Positions 53,248 through 62,722 of a stretch of DNA of 64,000 nucleotides are shown here, piece after piece. Made by a program: the position numbers and the translations under genes. The stretch is taken from contig JALCPP010000011.1 of assembly GCA_022650485.1 (NCBI GenBank), positions 18,211 through 82,210 of the forward strand, given 5' to 3'. This DNA comes from Oscillospiraceae bacterium. Its GTDB lineage: Bacteria; Bacillota; Clostridia; Oscillospirales; Acutalibacteraceae. The notes under the pieces were generated by a model that ran no database searches, was not told where the DNA came from, and saw nothing but the letters and a program-made list of their open reading frames with translations. Numbering within the stretch: position 1 is the stretch's first letter; every line of letters begins with the position of its first letter.

Positions 53248-53300
53248 TTCCTGGCTGGCTTTGGTTTAAACGAGCGGTTCAGCATTCGTAATCAAAAAAA

Positions 53301-53345
53301 CAGATCCGAAAAAGTGCTTTACGCCTTTTTCGGACCTGCTTTTTT
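53301..53345. terminator. Bidirectional terminator between the bactofilin and DUF3810 genes
   Basis: TCCGAAAAAG and CTTTTTCGGA form a 10-bp stem with T tracts on both strands (GCTTTTTTAG on plus, CTGTTTTTTTGAT on minus). It overlaps the stop codon of the minus-strand gene. Confidence 0.88.
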
Positions 53346-54462
53346 AGTTACTTTGTTTTTCCATACGCTGTTGTGCGAGAAGCAGATCGACCATTCTGCC
53401 ATAGCTTTTTACGCCGTCACTCTGGTTGTTTGCTTTCAGGTAGTGGTCATTTACACTGTTTGACACTTCTGCAACCGGTCCTTCAAACTGTTTCCAATAT
53501 TCTGACTGGTAAGCCAGATCACGGAGAACCCCGTCGTCCAGCGAGGAAAAAATCCGGTTTGCTGCCTCCGGGTTTGCTGCAAAAAGAGCATTGGAAGCAT
53601 AAGTGAAGGCAAGCATGTCGCCGGAATACTGAAAATCCGGGTTATCGCTTTTGCAGCAGACCAGGTAGCCGATAAAATTGGCTTCATCTTCCCGCATGTA
53701 TCCGCGAAGATGGGACAGCTCATGACACATGGTGACAGGAATTGTGTATTCCGGAACATCGGTATTTACATTCGCTTCCAGTGTAAAGGGAAAAAAGATT
53801 CCGGTTATGTTGCAGCGTGACATTGCTCTGGAAAAATAGACGAGTTTTGGCGCACTGTAACCCGAATGGAGCAGGGGATAATCCTGTTCCATCAGGTCAT
53901 AGGTCTGCGCTGCTTCCTGCGCGGTCAGACTCAGATTGTTCCGGCTCAGCCGCATGATTCCCCGCTTGTTGGTTTTCAGACCGCTGCGCAGCCGGTTCAG
54001 GTCAGAGGAGAGAGCGGTGCACAGCTGGCTTAATTCTGCCTGAGAGGAAGGCTTGACCGTAAGCCCGCAGGTATTGGCGAATGGATAGCGATAATAATTG
54101 ATTCCGCAATTTATCGTGAACAGGAAAAACACAATACTAAAAAAGATGCATAAATTAACGGCGGATTTTAATACAAAAAGTTTGCGGGTTCTCCTTTTGC
54201 GTATCATGCCGGCTGCAAAATAAATCAGAGCGGCCGCAGTGGCGGGAAGGAACAGGATGGTAAGCAGCTCAGCCACGGAAAAGGGGACTAAGCCGGTCAA
54301 ACGGTTTACCGTCAAGGACAGTGCAAAATAGATTCTGCCTGCGTACCATTGCGCAAAGAAAGGATTCCAGGCGGCATAGGTATTCAGTGCCAATGCTGCG
54401 GGAAGAAGCATGAAGAACCAAAGCCTTTTACAAATTCCGGCTTTTTGAAACAAGCGACGCAT
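53344..54462 (-). CDS. DUF3810 family membrane metallopeptidase-like protein
   Basis: A 372-aa membrane protein with three N-terminal hydrophobic helices (about residues 15-35, 55-80, 92-115) and a large extracytoplasmic domain. The motif CHELSHLRGYMREDEANFIG (HELSH plus a downstream Glu in EDEANF) is a gluzincin-type zinc site, as in the DUF3810 family, whose substrates are unknown. ATG 54462 after GGGGG; the TTG four codons earlier overlaps this site. The gene converges with the bactofilin gene. Confidence 0.85.
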   Translation of the reverse strand: MRRLFQKAGICKRLWFFMLLPAALALNTYAAWNPFFAQWYAGRIYFALSLTVNRLTGLVPFSVAELLTILFLPATAAALIYFAAGMIRKRRTRKLFVLKSAVNLCIFFSIVFFLFTINCGINYYRYPFANTCGLTVKPSSQAELSQLCTALSSDLNRLRSGLKTNKRGIMRLSRNNLSLTAQEAAQTYDLMEQDYPLLHSGYSAPKLVYFSRAMSRCNITGIFFPFTLEANVNTDVPEYTIPVTMCHELSHLRGYMREDEANFIGYLVCCKSDNPDFQYSGDMLAFTYASNALFAANPEAANRIFSSLDDGVLRDLAYQSEYWKQFEGPVAEVSNSVNDHYLKANNQSDGVKSYGRMVDLLLAQQRMEKQSN

Positions 54463-54775
54463 AGTTTCCCCCAAAATTTTATTTTCTTCATTATAGCATA
54501 GAAACTGCCGATTTTAGATTAAAAGAACAAAAGGAGACAGATTCTTAAAATAATCGATACTAAAATATTTATAGTGACGAATGCAGGAAAAAAATATAGC
54601 TTAGACAGGCATTATTTCAACACTGGAATTTTCAGCACCCTTTTCCGTAATATTATTTTACATGGATTTTACAAATTCGTAACAAAAAGGATGGAGGATG
54701 TTGCTTGTTCATTTTTAGCTGATTAATAATTAGAAATATTGAGTAAATAAAATATAATGATTAGCAGGAGGATCT
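54463..54775. other. Intergenic region with the control site of the phosphate transporter gene
   Basis: About 310 bp between the divergent DUF3810 and Na/phosphate genes. It is AT-rich, has no gene, and holds the Pho-box-like repeats described separately. A TATAAT sequence near 54755 is a possible -10 box but lacks a good -35. Confidence 0.6.
54657..54684 (+). promoter_or_regulatory. Pho-box-like triple repeat upstream of the Na/phosphate cotransporter
   Basis: TTTACA (54657-54662), TTTACA (54668-54673) and GTAACA (54679-54684), each separated by exactly 5 bp, match the PhoP box TT(A/T/C)ACA-N5 direct repeats with an 11-bp period. A PhoP/PhoB-type regulator probably activates the downstream transporter when phosphate is low. 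Confidence 0.7.
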
Positions 54776-56443
54776 ATGACGCTCGATAATGTTTTGATGC
54801 TATTGGGGGGCCTGGGGCTGTTCCTTTACGGAATGAAGCTGATGGGTGAATCCCTGGAGCTTGCGGCCGGGTCGCGGATTAAGGAAATGGTTGAGCGACT
54901 GACAACGAACAAGTATATGGGGGCTGTTCTTGGATTTGCGGTTACTGCGGTTGTCCAAAGTTCCTCTGCGACGACGGTGATGGTGGTAGGCTTTGTAAAT
55001 GCCGGAATCATGGATTTGACTCAGGCCGTTGGCATTATTATGGGAGCAAATGTCGGCACTACCGTGACGGGGCTGATTACTGCAATCAATTTTATGGCGA
55101 TTGCTCCGGTGGCGGTTTTCATCGGTGTTGGAATGATTATGTTTACAAAGAAAAGCAACACCAAACATATCGGGCAGATCATTGCCGGCTTCGGAATTCT
55201 TTTTTTGGGAATGTCTACCATGAGTACGGCAATGAAGCCGCTGGGAGAATCCCAGGTGTTTGCGAATATTATTACCAAGTTTCAGAATCCAGGGATCGGC
55301 CTTCTGGCCGGAGCGGTCTTTACTGCTTTGATTCAAAGTTCTTCGGCTACGGTGGGTGTGCTTCAGTCGCTGGCCCTTTCCGGTGTGATCGATCTGAAAT
55401 CCGTGGTTTTCGTGATCTACGGGCTGAATATCGGTACATGTGTGACGGCGCTGCTTTCTTCCATAGGGACCAGTAAAACAGCGAAGCGCACCGCGATTGT
55501 GCATCTGTTGTTTAATGTAATCGGCGCGGGTATTTTTACCATTATTACCATGGTAACACCGTTTGCTCAACTGATAAAGCAATTGTCGCCTGGAAATGTA
55601 CTCCTACAGATTTTCTTGGTTCATATCATATTTAATGTACTCACAACGGTTCTTTTGCTGATGATGAGCGATGTGCTGATTCGTATGGCTTACAAAGTAA
55701 TACCGGGAGAAGACAATGATACGCAGGCAATGCGGCTGAAGTACCTGGATTGCCGCTTTTTGAGTACGCCGCCTGTCGCGGTGACGCAGCTGTTGAAAGA
55801 AGTCGGCCGCATGGCGGATCTTGCCAACCTCAATTTTTTAAATTCGATGGCGGCCCTGTTTCACAATGATTCCGCTAAAATCCAGGCGCTGGAAGATAAC
55901 GAAAACGTCATCAATTTTTTGAACCGGAAAATCACCGCGTATTTGATTCGAATCAATGCCCTTGACCTGGAAGAAAACGATCGGGAAATCGTCGGCGCAC
56001 TGTTCCATGTTGTAAACGACATTGAACGGGTGGGAGACCACAGTGAAAATATCGGTGAGCAGGCGCAGATTATGATTGACGGAAAAGCGGTATTGAGCAG
56101 CAGTGCATCGCAGGAGCTGAAGGAAATGCAGGACCTGATTCTGACGATTCTTGCAGACTCGTTTCAGCTGTTCTTAAAAGGCAGCAGCGACGCGGAACTT
56201 TCTTTTAAGATCACAAAGACGGAAGAAATGATCGATGCCCGCACGGAAGAACTGAAAGAAAATCATATCCGCCGTTTAAATAACGGGCACTGCAGCGCGG
56301 CGTCGAGCGCACTGTATAACGATGTTTTGATTAATCTTGAACGTATTGCGGACCATGCGACAAACATCGCGTTTTCCATGTCGCACACAAAACATGTTCC
56401 CATTCTTGTGGATGGAAAAAGAGTCAATGTAAAAAGAGCTTAA
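54776..56443 (+). CDS. Na+/phosphate cotransporter (NptA/PNaS family) with PhoU-like domain
   Basis: A 555-aa protein importing phosphate with sodium. The N-terminal half has two inverted Na/Pi repeats, each with the QSSSAT motif: VVQSSSATTVMVVGFVNAG and LIQSSSATVGVLQSLALSG, and the GANVGTTVT and GLNIGTCVTA segments. About eight TM helices end near residue 305. The C-terminal cytoplasmic part (about 335-545) is helical and PhoU-like, with EDNENVINFLNRKI and NDIERVGDHSENIGEQAQ, and HATNIAFSMSH. ATG 54776 after AGGAGG. The Pho box upstream supports the role. Confidence 0.95.
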   Translation: MTLDNVLMLLGGLGLFLYGMKLMGESLELAAGSRIKEMVERLTTNKYMGAVLGFAVTAVVQSSSATTVMVVGFVNAGIMDLTQAVGIIMGANVGTTVTGLITAINFMAIAPVAVFIGVGMIMFTKKSNTKHIGQIIAGFGILFLGMSTMSTAMKPLGESQVFANIITKFQNPGIGLLAGAVFTALIQSSSATVGVLQSLALSGVIDLKSVVFVIYGLNIGTCVTALLSSIGTSKTAKRTAIVHLLFNVIGAGIFTIITMVTPFAQLIKQLSPGNVLLQIFLVHIIFNVLTTVLLLMMSDVLIRMAYKVIPGEDNDTQAMRLKYLDCRFLSTPPVAVTQLLKEVGRMADLANLNFLNSMAALFHNDSAKIQALEDNENVINFLNRKITAYLIRINALDLEENDREIVGALFHVVNDIERVGDHSENIGEQAQIMIDGKAVLSSSASQELKEMQDLILTILADSFQLFLKGSSDAELSFKITKTEEMIDARTEELKENHIRRLNNGHCSAASSALYNDVLINLERIADHATNIAFSMSHTKHVPILVDGKRVNVKRA

Positions 56444-56453
56444 AGTTTCCCCC

Positions 56454-56483
56454 GCCGCGGCAGAGAATGCCCCGGCTTTTTTT
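56454..56483 (+). terminator. Terminator of the Na/phosphate cotransporter
   Basis: GCCGCGGCA (56454-56462) pairs with TGCCCCGGC (56468-56476) with one mismatch around GAGAA, then TTTTTTT. Confidence 0.9.
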
Positions 56484-56562
56484 ATGATCTTATGGTTGCC
56501 GCATTCTGGGAAAAATGATATGATAGTTATGAAAATCATACCATGGCCGGGGGGGGGTTCAC

Positions 56563-57054
56563 TTGCAGTTTTATTTAAAACCTGTGGGGGGAACCCAATG
56601 CCTTTTTACCATTTTAGACCATCAGGGCCTTCCGGCCTATGAAGCGTCCGGAAAAATGACACCGTCCGGCTGCAAAATTTTATTGCTCGACGAAAAACGC
56701 GCGGTTGCCGGGCGAATTTCCGGTGTGCGTTTTGCACAGTTTGCTCTTTATTCCGTGCACGCAGGGCGGAATAAAGTCAGCGCGGCCGTCAATTATGGTT
56801 CTTTCCGCCAGCCTGTCAGGCTCAGGGGAAAACGCTGGAAGTTTCGAGGAAATCTTGAAACACATTCGTTCGACATTGTGAACCGTCACTCGCAGGTTGT
56901 TATGGTACACGGCAAGTGCTGGAAGATGCCGGGCGACTGCTATGCCGTTCAAATTGCCGGCAGCGAAAATGTCCCTCTGTGCCTTTGTCTTGCCGTCCTT
57001 TTGGACTGTGCGGTTTCGGGCGGATGTGCGGCACCGCTGCTTGCGGGAGGATAA
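56563..57054 (+). CDS. LURP-one-related/tubby-like beta-barrel protein
   Basis: A 163-aa protein with the LURP-one-related (DUF567, YxjI-like) pattern of a 12-stranded barrel: FTILDHQGLPAYEASGK, then GCKILLLDEKRAVAGRI, HSFDIVNRHSQVVMVHGKCW and GDCYAVQIAGSENVPLCLCL. This fold is related to tubby and phospholipid scramblases; the bacterial function is unknown. TTG 56563 is preceded by a run of nine G residues that contains the ribosome binding site; length changes in that run could vary translation. The gene ends one base before the valS promoter. Confidence 0.7.
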   Translation: MQFYLKPVGGTQCLFTILDHQGLPAYEASGKMTPSGCKILLLDEKRAVAGRISGVRFAQFALYSVHAGRNKVSAAVNYGSFRQPVRLRGKRWKFRGNLETHSFDIVNRHSQVVMVHGKCWKMPGDCYAVQIAGSENVPLCLCLAVLLDCAVSGGCAAPLLAGG

Positions 57055-57083
57055 TTGACAAAAAATATTGAAAGTGTCATAAT
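57055..57083 (+). promoter_or_regulatory. Promoter of valS
   Basis: TTGACA (57055-57060), a 17-bp spacer and CATAAT (57078-57083). The leader is only about 37 nt and holds a short hairpin (CGGTCAA/TTTGACCG), so there is no T-box. Confidence 0.8.
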
Positions 57084-57126
57084 AATTCGGTCAAGCCTGC
57101 GCGTTTGACCGATTGGAGGAAAGTAA

Positions 57127-59748
57127 ATGAGCAGGGAGTTAGCGAAGACCTATGACCCACAGGAAGTGGAAGACCGAATTTATGATTTCTGGACTTCCGG
57201 TGGATTTTTTCACGCGGAACGTGACCCGGAAAAGAAGCCATATACAATCGTTATGCCGCCGCCGAATATCACGGGGCAGCTTCATATGGGACATGCCCTG
57301 GACAGTACGCTGCAGGATATTCTGATTCGTTACCGCAGAATGCAGGGGTACTGTGCCCTCTGGCTGCCCGGAACAGACCATGCTTCCATCGCTACCGAGG
57401 CAAAGATTGTCGAGGCAATGCGGAAAGAAGGCCTGTCAAAAGAGGATATCGGCAGAGAGGCATTCTTAAAGCGTGCCTGGGAATGGAGAGAGAAATTCGG
57501 AGGAAGGATCGTTCAGCAGCTGAAAAAGCTGGGTTCTTCCTGCGACTGGGAACGGGAACGTTTTACTTTGGATGAGGGTTGTTCCAAAGCGGTTCGGGAA
57601 GTTTTTGTTAATTTGTATGAAAAAGGCCTGATTTACCGCGGAAAGCGTATTATCAACTGGTGCCCGCACTGCAAAACTTCCATTTCCGATGCGGAAGTGG
57701 AGTTTTCTGAGCGCGACGGATTTTTCTGGCATGTTCGCTATCCGTTCAAGGACGGCAGCGGTTATATTCAGCTGGCGACTACGCGCCCGGAAACTATGCT
57801 GGGCGATACGGCGGTAGCGGTTCATCCGGAGGATGAGCGGTATAAAGATCTTGTGGGAAAGACGTTGATTCTGCCGCTTGTAAACCGTGAAATTCCGCTG
57901 GTTGCCGATGAATATGTAGAACGCGATTTTGGTACCGGTGTGGTAAAAATCACCCCGGCCCACGACCCGAACGACTTTGAAGTGGGTCTGCGCCATCATC
58001 TTGAAGTTATCAATGTGATGGACGAAGGCGGCAATATTAATGAAAACGGCGGCGTATATGCCGGTATGACCGGCGCCGAGGCACGCAAGAAAATTGTGGA
58101 AGACCTGAAGGCGGGCGGATACCTGGTCAAAGTTGAGCCGATTAAGCATAATGTGGGTGCGTGCTATCGCTGCGGCACCGCAGTGGAACCCCGTGTTTCC
58201 AAACAATGGTTTGTGAAGATGCAGCCGATGGCGAAACCGGCTATTGAAGAAGTGAAGGCGGGAAAGGTCGGCTTTATTCCGGACCGCTTTTCCAAAATTT
58301 ATTATCACTGGATGGAAAACATTAAGGATTGGTGCATTTCGCGTCAGCTTTGGTGGGGGCACAGAATTCCTGCATGGTATTGCCAGGACTGCGGAGAAAT
58401 GGTGGTTGCCCGCGAGGAACCCCATGTCTGCCCGAAATGCGGTTCCAAGCGCATGAAGCAGGACCCGGATACGCTGGACACCTGGTTTTCCTCTGCGCTC
58501 TGGCCGTTTTCCACGCTCGGCTGGCCGGACAAAACCCCTGATCTGGACTATTTCTATCCCACCGATACGTTGGTTACCGGTTATGATATTATTTTCTTCT
58601 GGGTGGCCCGCATGATCTTTTCGGGAATCGAACAGAAAGGGGAAGTTCCGTTTCACAATGTTCTGATTCACGGGCTGGTGCGCGACGCGCAGGGACGCAA
58701 GATGAGCAAATCGCTCGGCAACGGGATCGATCCCCTGCAGGAAATTTCAAAATATGGGGCGGATGCTCTGCGCTTTACGCTGGCAACCGGAAACAGCCCC
58801 GGAAACGACATGCGCTATTCCAAGGACAAGGTGGAGTCAAGCCGCAATTTTGCAAACAAGATCTGGAATGCGGCGCGCTTTATCCTGATGAATATTGACG
58901 GAAAAGATGTTCCGAACAGTCTTCCGTCGGACCTTGCGCTGGAAGACAAATGGATTGTGGATTCCTTTAATCGTCTGGCGGGGGAAATCACTGAAAATCT
59001 GGACAAGTTCGAACTCGGCATTGCCGTTCAGAAGCTCTATGACTTTCTCTGGGATGAATTCTGTGACTGGTATATCGAAATTTCTAAAATCCGACTGAAT
59101 TCTGATGATGAACAGGCGGCGCAGACCGCGCGCAGGGTATTGGTCTGGGTGATGACCGGAACATTGCAGCTGCTGCACCCGTTCATGCCGTTTATTACAG
59201 AGGAAATCTGGCAGACCATGCCGCACGACGGTAAGTCGATTATGGTGTCTAAATGGCCTGAACCGGATGCTTCCAGAAGTTTTCCGGAAGCGGCGAGGGA
59301 AATGAACAAAATCATGGAGGCCGTGCGTGCCGTGCGCAACCGCCGCTCTGAAATGAATGTGCCGCCGTCACGGAAAACACACCTTTCCATTGACACGACA
59401 TCACAGGAGACGTTCCGCCGCGGCACGTCTATTCTGGAGCGCCTTGCTTATGCAAACCGCGTGGAGGTCGGCGTCGATCTCAATATTCCGGATGCCATTA
59501 CGATTGTTACGCCTGATGCAAAACTGCTGATTCCAACAGATGATCTGGTTGACCGTAAGGCAGAGCATGCCAGATTGTCAAAGGAACTGGAGTCTGCTCA
59601 AAAGCAGCTGGCGACGGCGGAAGGAAAGCTGAAGAACGAGAAATTCCTTACCAAAGCGCCGGAAGCTGTGGTGAACGGCGTCCGGGCAAACGCCGCAAAG
59701 CTGAAAGATCATATTGCGCTGATTCAGTCTTCTTTGGAATCCTTATAA
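57127..59748 (+). CDS. valS: Valyl-tRNA synthetase
   Basis: Class I aminoacyl-tRNA synthetase charging tRNA-Val. HIGH motif as HMGH in [17 protein letters not shown] (about residues 41-57), CP1 editing domain (about 190-350) with [19 protein letters not shown], zinc ribbon CQDCG/CPKCG near 420-440, KMSKS in [15 protein letters not shown] (about 520-534), an anticodon-binding helical domain, and the C-terminal coiled coil (about 810-873). 873 aa is usual for Firmicutes. ATG 57127 after GGAGG. Confidence 0.99.
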   Translation: MSRELAKTYDPQEVEDRIYDFWTSGGFFHAERDPEKKPYTIVMPPPNITGQLHMGHALDSTLQDILIRYRRMQGYCALWLPGTDHASIATEAKIVEAMRKEGLSKEDIGREAFLKRAWEWREKFGGRIVQQLKKLGSSCDWERERFTLDEGCSKAVREVFVNLYEKGLIYRGKRIINWCPHCKTSISDAEVEFSERDGFFWHVRYPFKDGSGYIQLATTRPETMLGDTAVAVHPEDERYKDLVGKTLILPLVNREIPLVADEYVERDFGTGVVKITPAHDPNDFEVGLRHHLEVINVMDEGGNINENGGVYAGMTGAEARKKIVEDLKAGGYLVKVEPIKHNVGACYRCGTAVEPRVSKQWFVKMQPMAKPAIEEVKAGKVGFIPDRFSKIYYHWMENIKDWCISRQLWWGHRIPAWYCQDCGEMVVAREEPHVCPKCGSKRMKQDPDTLDTWFSSALWPFSTLGWPDKTPDLDYFYPTDTLVTGYDIIFFWVARMIFSGIEQKGEVPFHNVLIHGLVRDAQGRKMSKSLGNGIDPLQEISKYGADALRFTLATGNSPGNDMRYSKDKVESSRNFANKIWNAARFILMNIDGKDVPNSLPSDLALEDKWIVDSFNRLAGEITENLDKFELGIAVQKLYDFLWDEFCDWYIEISKIRLNSDDEQAAQTARRVLVWVMTGTLQLLHPFMPFITEEIWQTMPHDGKSIMVSKWPEPDASRSFPEAAREMNKIMEAVRAVRNRRSEMNVPPSRKTHLSIDTTSQETFRRGTSILERLAYANRVEVGVDLNIPDAITIVTPDAKLLIPTDDLVDRKAEHARLSKELESAQKQLATAEGKLKNEKFLTKAPEAVVNGVRANAAKLKDHIALIQSSLESL

Positions 59749-59770
59749 AAAGAGCGAACAGCGGTCAGAT

Positions 59771-59802
59771 CGGGAGCATCAATTTTGATGCTCCCGGTTT
59801 TC
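59771..59802 (+). terminator. Terminator of valS
   Basis: CGGGAGCATCAA (59771-59782) pairs with TTGATGCTCCCG (59785-59796), followed by GTTTTC. It lies just before folC, so some read-through into folC is possible. Confidence 0.85.
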
Positions 59803-59821
59803 TGTAAAAGGGATGAATCAT

Positions 59822-61117
59822 ATGACGGGGAAAGAAGTAGTACAAAAAATTGAATCTTTACAGCGGTTTGGTTCCCGGCCGGGTTTGGAACGAATTCGCG
59901 CTTTGATGGAACGGTTGGGAAATCCGCAGAACGGGCTTCGGGTTCTGCATGTGGCGGGAACGAATGGAAAGGGAACCACCTGCGCGCTTCTCGCCTCTGT
60001 TCTGCATTGTGCGGGTTACCATACCGGACTTTATATTTCGCCGCACCTGTGCGACTTTTGTGAACGAATGCAGGTCGACGGCAGGATGATTTCGCAGGAA
60101 GAGTTAGCTTCTCTTGCGGAACGCGTTTTTCCGGCGATTGATGAGATGAACGCCCGTGGGCAGGTTATTACGGAGTTTGAGGCGGTTACCGCGATGGCTT
60201 TTCTATGGTATGCGGAAAAGAACTGTGATTTCGTTGTGCTGGAGGTCGGGCTTGGGGGAAGGCTGGATGCGACAAACGTGATTCCAAAGCCCTTGGTTTC
60301 CGTTATTACCTCTATTTCGCTCGATCACACAAAAATTCTTGGCAATACTGTGGAGCAGATTGCGGCGGAAAAGTGCGGAATCATCAAGGAGGGAGGAGTA
60401 ACCGTCAGCTACCCGGGGCAGGAGCCCGGTGCCGCGCAGACCATTCGCAGAATTGCAGGGGAACGAAACAATCTTCTAAAAGATGCTGCGTGTGCCGGAG
60501 TGAGGGAGCTTAGCAGTGATCTGTCCGGGACGCAGCTTTCATGGCAGGGGATGCTTCTGCAGCTTCCTTTGTTAGGGGAGCATCAGGTCAAGAATGCGGA
60601 AACCGCGCTTACAGTGATTCACGTATTGCGAAATTTCGGTTATTCTATTCCGGCTGAAGCGGTGAAAAAAGGTTTTTCCGGCACGGCGTTTCCAGCACGG
60701 TTTGAAGTGCTGTGCCGCGATCCGCTGGTCATTCTGGATGGGGCGCATAACCCGGCAGGGACTGCCGCCCTGGCGGCGGCAATTCGGAAATATCTGCCGG
60801 GACGCGGGATTGTCGCCGTGATGGGGATGCTGAAGGACAAAGATGTGGATCAGGCGCTGCAGAATCTGTCGGGCCTGTTTTCCTGTGTGATTACAACCGA
60901 ACCTCTCAGTCCGCGTGCCATGAGCGCCGGTGAACTGGCGGAGCGCTGGCGAAGGCTGAGGATTCCCGCAGAGCCTGCCACAGGGCAGAAAGAAGCGCTG
61001 TGGCAGGCAAATGCGGAACTTGGGCCGAACAATGCGCTTTTGATTTGCGGTTCCCTGTACCTTGCGGGGAATCTGCGCCCGCATGCGCTGCGGCTTTGGC
61101 ATGAAACAAAAAAATAG
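59822..61117 (+). CDS. folC: Folylpolyglutamate synthase/dihydrofolate synthase
   Basis: Mur-ligase-fold enzyme adding glutamate to folates (and possibly dihydropteroate). P-loop VAGTNGKGTTCALL (about residues 45-58), then GLYISPHLCDFCERM, EVGLGGRLDATN with the catalytic acid, ISLDHTKILG, and, in the C-terminal domain, ILDGAHNPAG. 431 aa from ATG 59822, which fits the AAAAGGG site better than the ATG at 59813. With FolT (29729) it covers folate uptake and retention. Confidence 0.97.
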   Translation: MTGKEVVQKIESLQRFGSRPGLERIRALMERLGNPQNGLRVLHVAGTNGKGTTCALLASVLHCAGYHTGLYISPHLCDFCERMQVDGRMISQEELASLAERVFPAIDEMNARGQVITEFEAVTAMAFLWYAEKNCDFVVLEVGLGGRLDATNVIPKPLVSVITSISLDHTKILGNTVEQIAAEKCGIIKEGGVTVSYPGQEPGAAQTIRRIAGERNNLLKDAACAGVRELSSDLSGTQLSWQGMLLQLPLLGEHQVKNAETALTVIHVLRNFGYSIPAEAVKKGFSGTAFPARFEVLCRDPLVILDGAHNPAGTAALAAAIRKYLPGRGIVAVMGMLKDKDVDQALQNLSGLFSCVITTEPLSPRAMSAGELAERWRRLRIPAEPATGQKEALWQANAELGPNNALLICGSLYLAGNLRPHALRLWHETKK

Positions 61118-61153
61118 AATATATTCGCAAAATTCGAGTAATATCGCGGCCTG

Positions 61154-61185
61154 AATCCCTTATCTTTATAGATAAGGGATTTTTT
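61154..61185 (+). terminator. Terminator of folC
   Basis: AATCCCTTATC (61154-61164) pairs with GATAAGGGATT (61171-61181) around a 6-nt loop, with a T tract. Confidence 0.9.
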
Positions 61186-61195
61186 ATGTGTTCGT

Positions 61196-61224
61196 GTATT
61201 ATTTGCGTAAAAGTGGACATACTA
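61196..61224 (+). promoter_or_regulatory. Candidate sigma-F/G promoter of the spoIIA operon
   Basis: GTATT (61196-61200), a 14-bp spacer and GGACATACTA (61215-61224), which fits the -10 pattern GGNNANANTW at every fixed position; the -35 differs from GYATA at one base. It would allow sigma-F to boost its own operon. No clear sigma-H promoter was found in the same gap. Confidence 0.4.
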
Positions 61225-61252
61225 AATAAATTCATAAACGGGGGGATTTTAT

Positions 61253-61585
61253 ATGGGCGTCAGGCTGATTCTGAAGGATGGAGTCCTGACGGCGGTTCTC
61301 AGCGGGGAAATCGATCACCATTCCGCAAGAGAAATACGAGGGGAAATTGATGAAACCGCATCCAGAATCAAGCCGAAAAAGCTGATCTTAGATTTTTCTG
61401 CGGTGCAGTTTATGGACAGCTCCGGGATTGGACTGATTATGGGGCGTTGTAAACTGATGCAGATGTGGGGTGGACAGGTGGAGATTGTTCGTCTGCCGTC
61501 TAAAATTGAAAAAATTGTATCTCTTGCGGGGCTGGATCAGCTTTGCACCGTTAGAAGGGGGACTGAATTTGAAGCCGCTCAATGA
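61253..61585 (+). CDS. spoIIAA: Anti-sigma F factor antagonist SpoIIAA
   Basis: A 110-aa STAS-domain protein that releases sigma-F from SpoIIAB in the forespore when unphosphorylated. The phosphorylation serine is in FMDSSGIGLIMGR (Ser57 by position), followed by IEKIVSLAGL. ATG 61253 after GGGGGG. First gene of the spoIIAA-spoIIAB-sigF operon; its 3' end overlaps spoIIAB by 17 nt. Confidence 0.97.
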   Translation: MGVRLILKDGVLTAVLSGEIDHHSAREIRGEIDETASRIKPKKLILDFSAVQFMDSSGIGLIMGRCKLMQMWGGQVEIVRLPSKIEKIVSLAGLDQLCTVRRGTEFEAAQ

Positions 61586-62012
61586 GATGAAAGTTTCGTT
61601 TTTAAGCCGTTCGTCCAATGAAGCGTTCGCGCGCGCCACCGTTGCTGCGTTTGTCGCACAGCTGGACCCGACGGTGGACGAGCTGTGCGACATTAAAACC
61701 GCGGTGTCAGAGGCGGTGACAAACTGTATTGTACATGCGTATCGAGACACGATCGGAATGATATACATAACCTGCCGCCTGTTTGAAAACGGAAGCATCA
61801 ACGTTAGAATCCGCGACTGTGGCTGCGGTATTCAGAATATTGAACAGGCGATGCAGCCTCTTTTTACAACACAGGAGGGTGAGCGGGCCGGCCTTGGCTT
61901 TGCGGTGATGCAAAGTTTTATGGATCAGCTTCATGTTACCTCCAAACCTGGGAAAGGCACGACGGTTACTATGAAAAAAACGATGGAACGCCGCCCTGAA
62001 AAGCATGGATAG
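61569..62012 (+). CDS. spoIIAB: Anti-sigma F factor / serine kinase SpoIIAB
   Basis: A 147-aa GHKL kinase that binds and inhibits sigma-F and phosphorylates SpoIIAA. SRSSNEAFARATVAAFVAQL starts the fold; DIKTAVSEAVTNCIVHAY is the N-box, RIRDCGCGI the G1 box, and QPLFTTQEGERAGLGFAVM the G2/lid. TTG 61569 gives the family's length (Bacillus 146 aa) and lies 8 nt after AAGGGGG; ATG 61587 lacks such a site. Overlaps sigF by 8 nt. Confidence 0.97.
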   Translation: MKPLNEMKVSFLSRSSNEAFARATVAAFVAQLDPTVDELCDIKTAVSEAVTNCIVHAYRDTIGMIYITCRLFENGSINVRIRDCGCGIQNIEQAMQPLFTTQEGERAGLGFAVMQSFMDQLHVTSKPGKGTTVTMKKTMERRPEKHG

Positions 62013-62655
62013 GGAACAGGCGGTTCGGGAAAATATCGGGCTTGTCCATTCCTGCGCAAGGCATTTTCGCGGGCGCGGCATTGAATATGACGATTTGTTC
62101 CAAGCGGGATGCCTGGGCCTGGTGAAGGCGGTCGATCATTTTGACCCGGAGCGCGGCGTGAAATTTTCCACCTATGCTGTTCCCGTTATTTTAGGGGAGA
62201 TTCGCAGATTGTTCCGGGATGGCGGAACAATTAAAGTTGGGCGCAGTTTAAAAGAGCTGTCTCTTCGCGCGACGCGCCTTTCTTCGAATTTTTCTGAGCG
62301 TGAAGGAAGAACCCCAACCATTCGGGAACTGGCCGATTTGCTGGGCGTGGAGCCGGAACAGGCGGCAGAAGCACTGGGTGCGGCACAGCTTCCTATTTCG
62401 CTTACGTCTTCGGATGAAAACGGCGGTCAGATTGATGTGCAGGTCGGACCGGAGGACGATAAAATTGCCGAACTGCTGTCTTTAAAGCAGGTTGTAACGG
62501 AACTGGAACCAAGGGATCGCAGTATTATTATTTTTCGCTATTTCCAAAACCGAACACAGACGGAAACCGCATCCGCACTGGGGATGACGCAGGTGCAGGT
62601 GTCGCGCCGGGAAAAGAAAATCTTAAAAGAACTGCAATTAAAACTATCGTGTTAG
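62005..62655 (+). CDS. sigF: RNA polymerase sigma-F factor
   Basis: Forespore-specific sigma factor, first compartment-specific regulator of sporulation. Region 2: YDDLFQAGCLGLVKAVDHFD and KFSTYAVPVILGEIRRLFRD, region 3 GTIKVGRSLKELSLRA, region 4 FRYFQNRTQTETASALGM and TQVQVSRREKKILKEL. At 216 aa it is about 40 residues shorter at the N-terminus than Bacillus SigF; ATG 62005 overlaps spoIIAB, so an earlier start is unlikely. Confidence 0.96.
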   Translation: MDREQAVRENIGLVHSCARHFRGRGIEYDDLFQAGCLGLVKAVDHFDPERGVKFSTYAVPVILGEIRRLFRDGGTIKVGRSLKELSLRATRLSSNFSEREGRTPTIRELADLLGVEPEQAAEALGAAQLPISLTSSDENGGQIDVQVGPEDDKIAELLSLKQVVTELEPRDRSIIIFRYFQNRTQTETASALGMTQVQVSRREKKILKELQLKLSC

Positions 62656-62657
62656 TC

Positions 62658-62692
62658 AAAAAGAGGAACAGCGTGTCGCTGTTCCTCTTTTT
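62658..62692. terminator. Terminator after sigF
   Basis: AAAAAGAGGAACAGCG pairs with CGCTGTTCCTCTTTTT around TGT, a 16-bp perfect stem. It can end both the spoIIA operon and the converging metA transcript. Confidence 0.93.
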
Positions 62693-62722
62693 GGCGAGAG
62701 CTTGTCTTTTTAGAAAAGTGGG

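Noticed and set aside
57055..57126. T-box leader for valS
   Set aside because: The leader is about 40 nt, far too short for a T-box, and the T-box consensus is absent; only a short hairpin is present.
57466..58671. 401-aa open frame antisense to valS
   Set aside because: Mirror frame of a highly conserved gene with biased codon use; no start signal and no motif.
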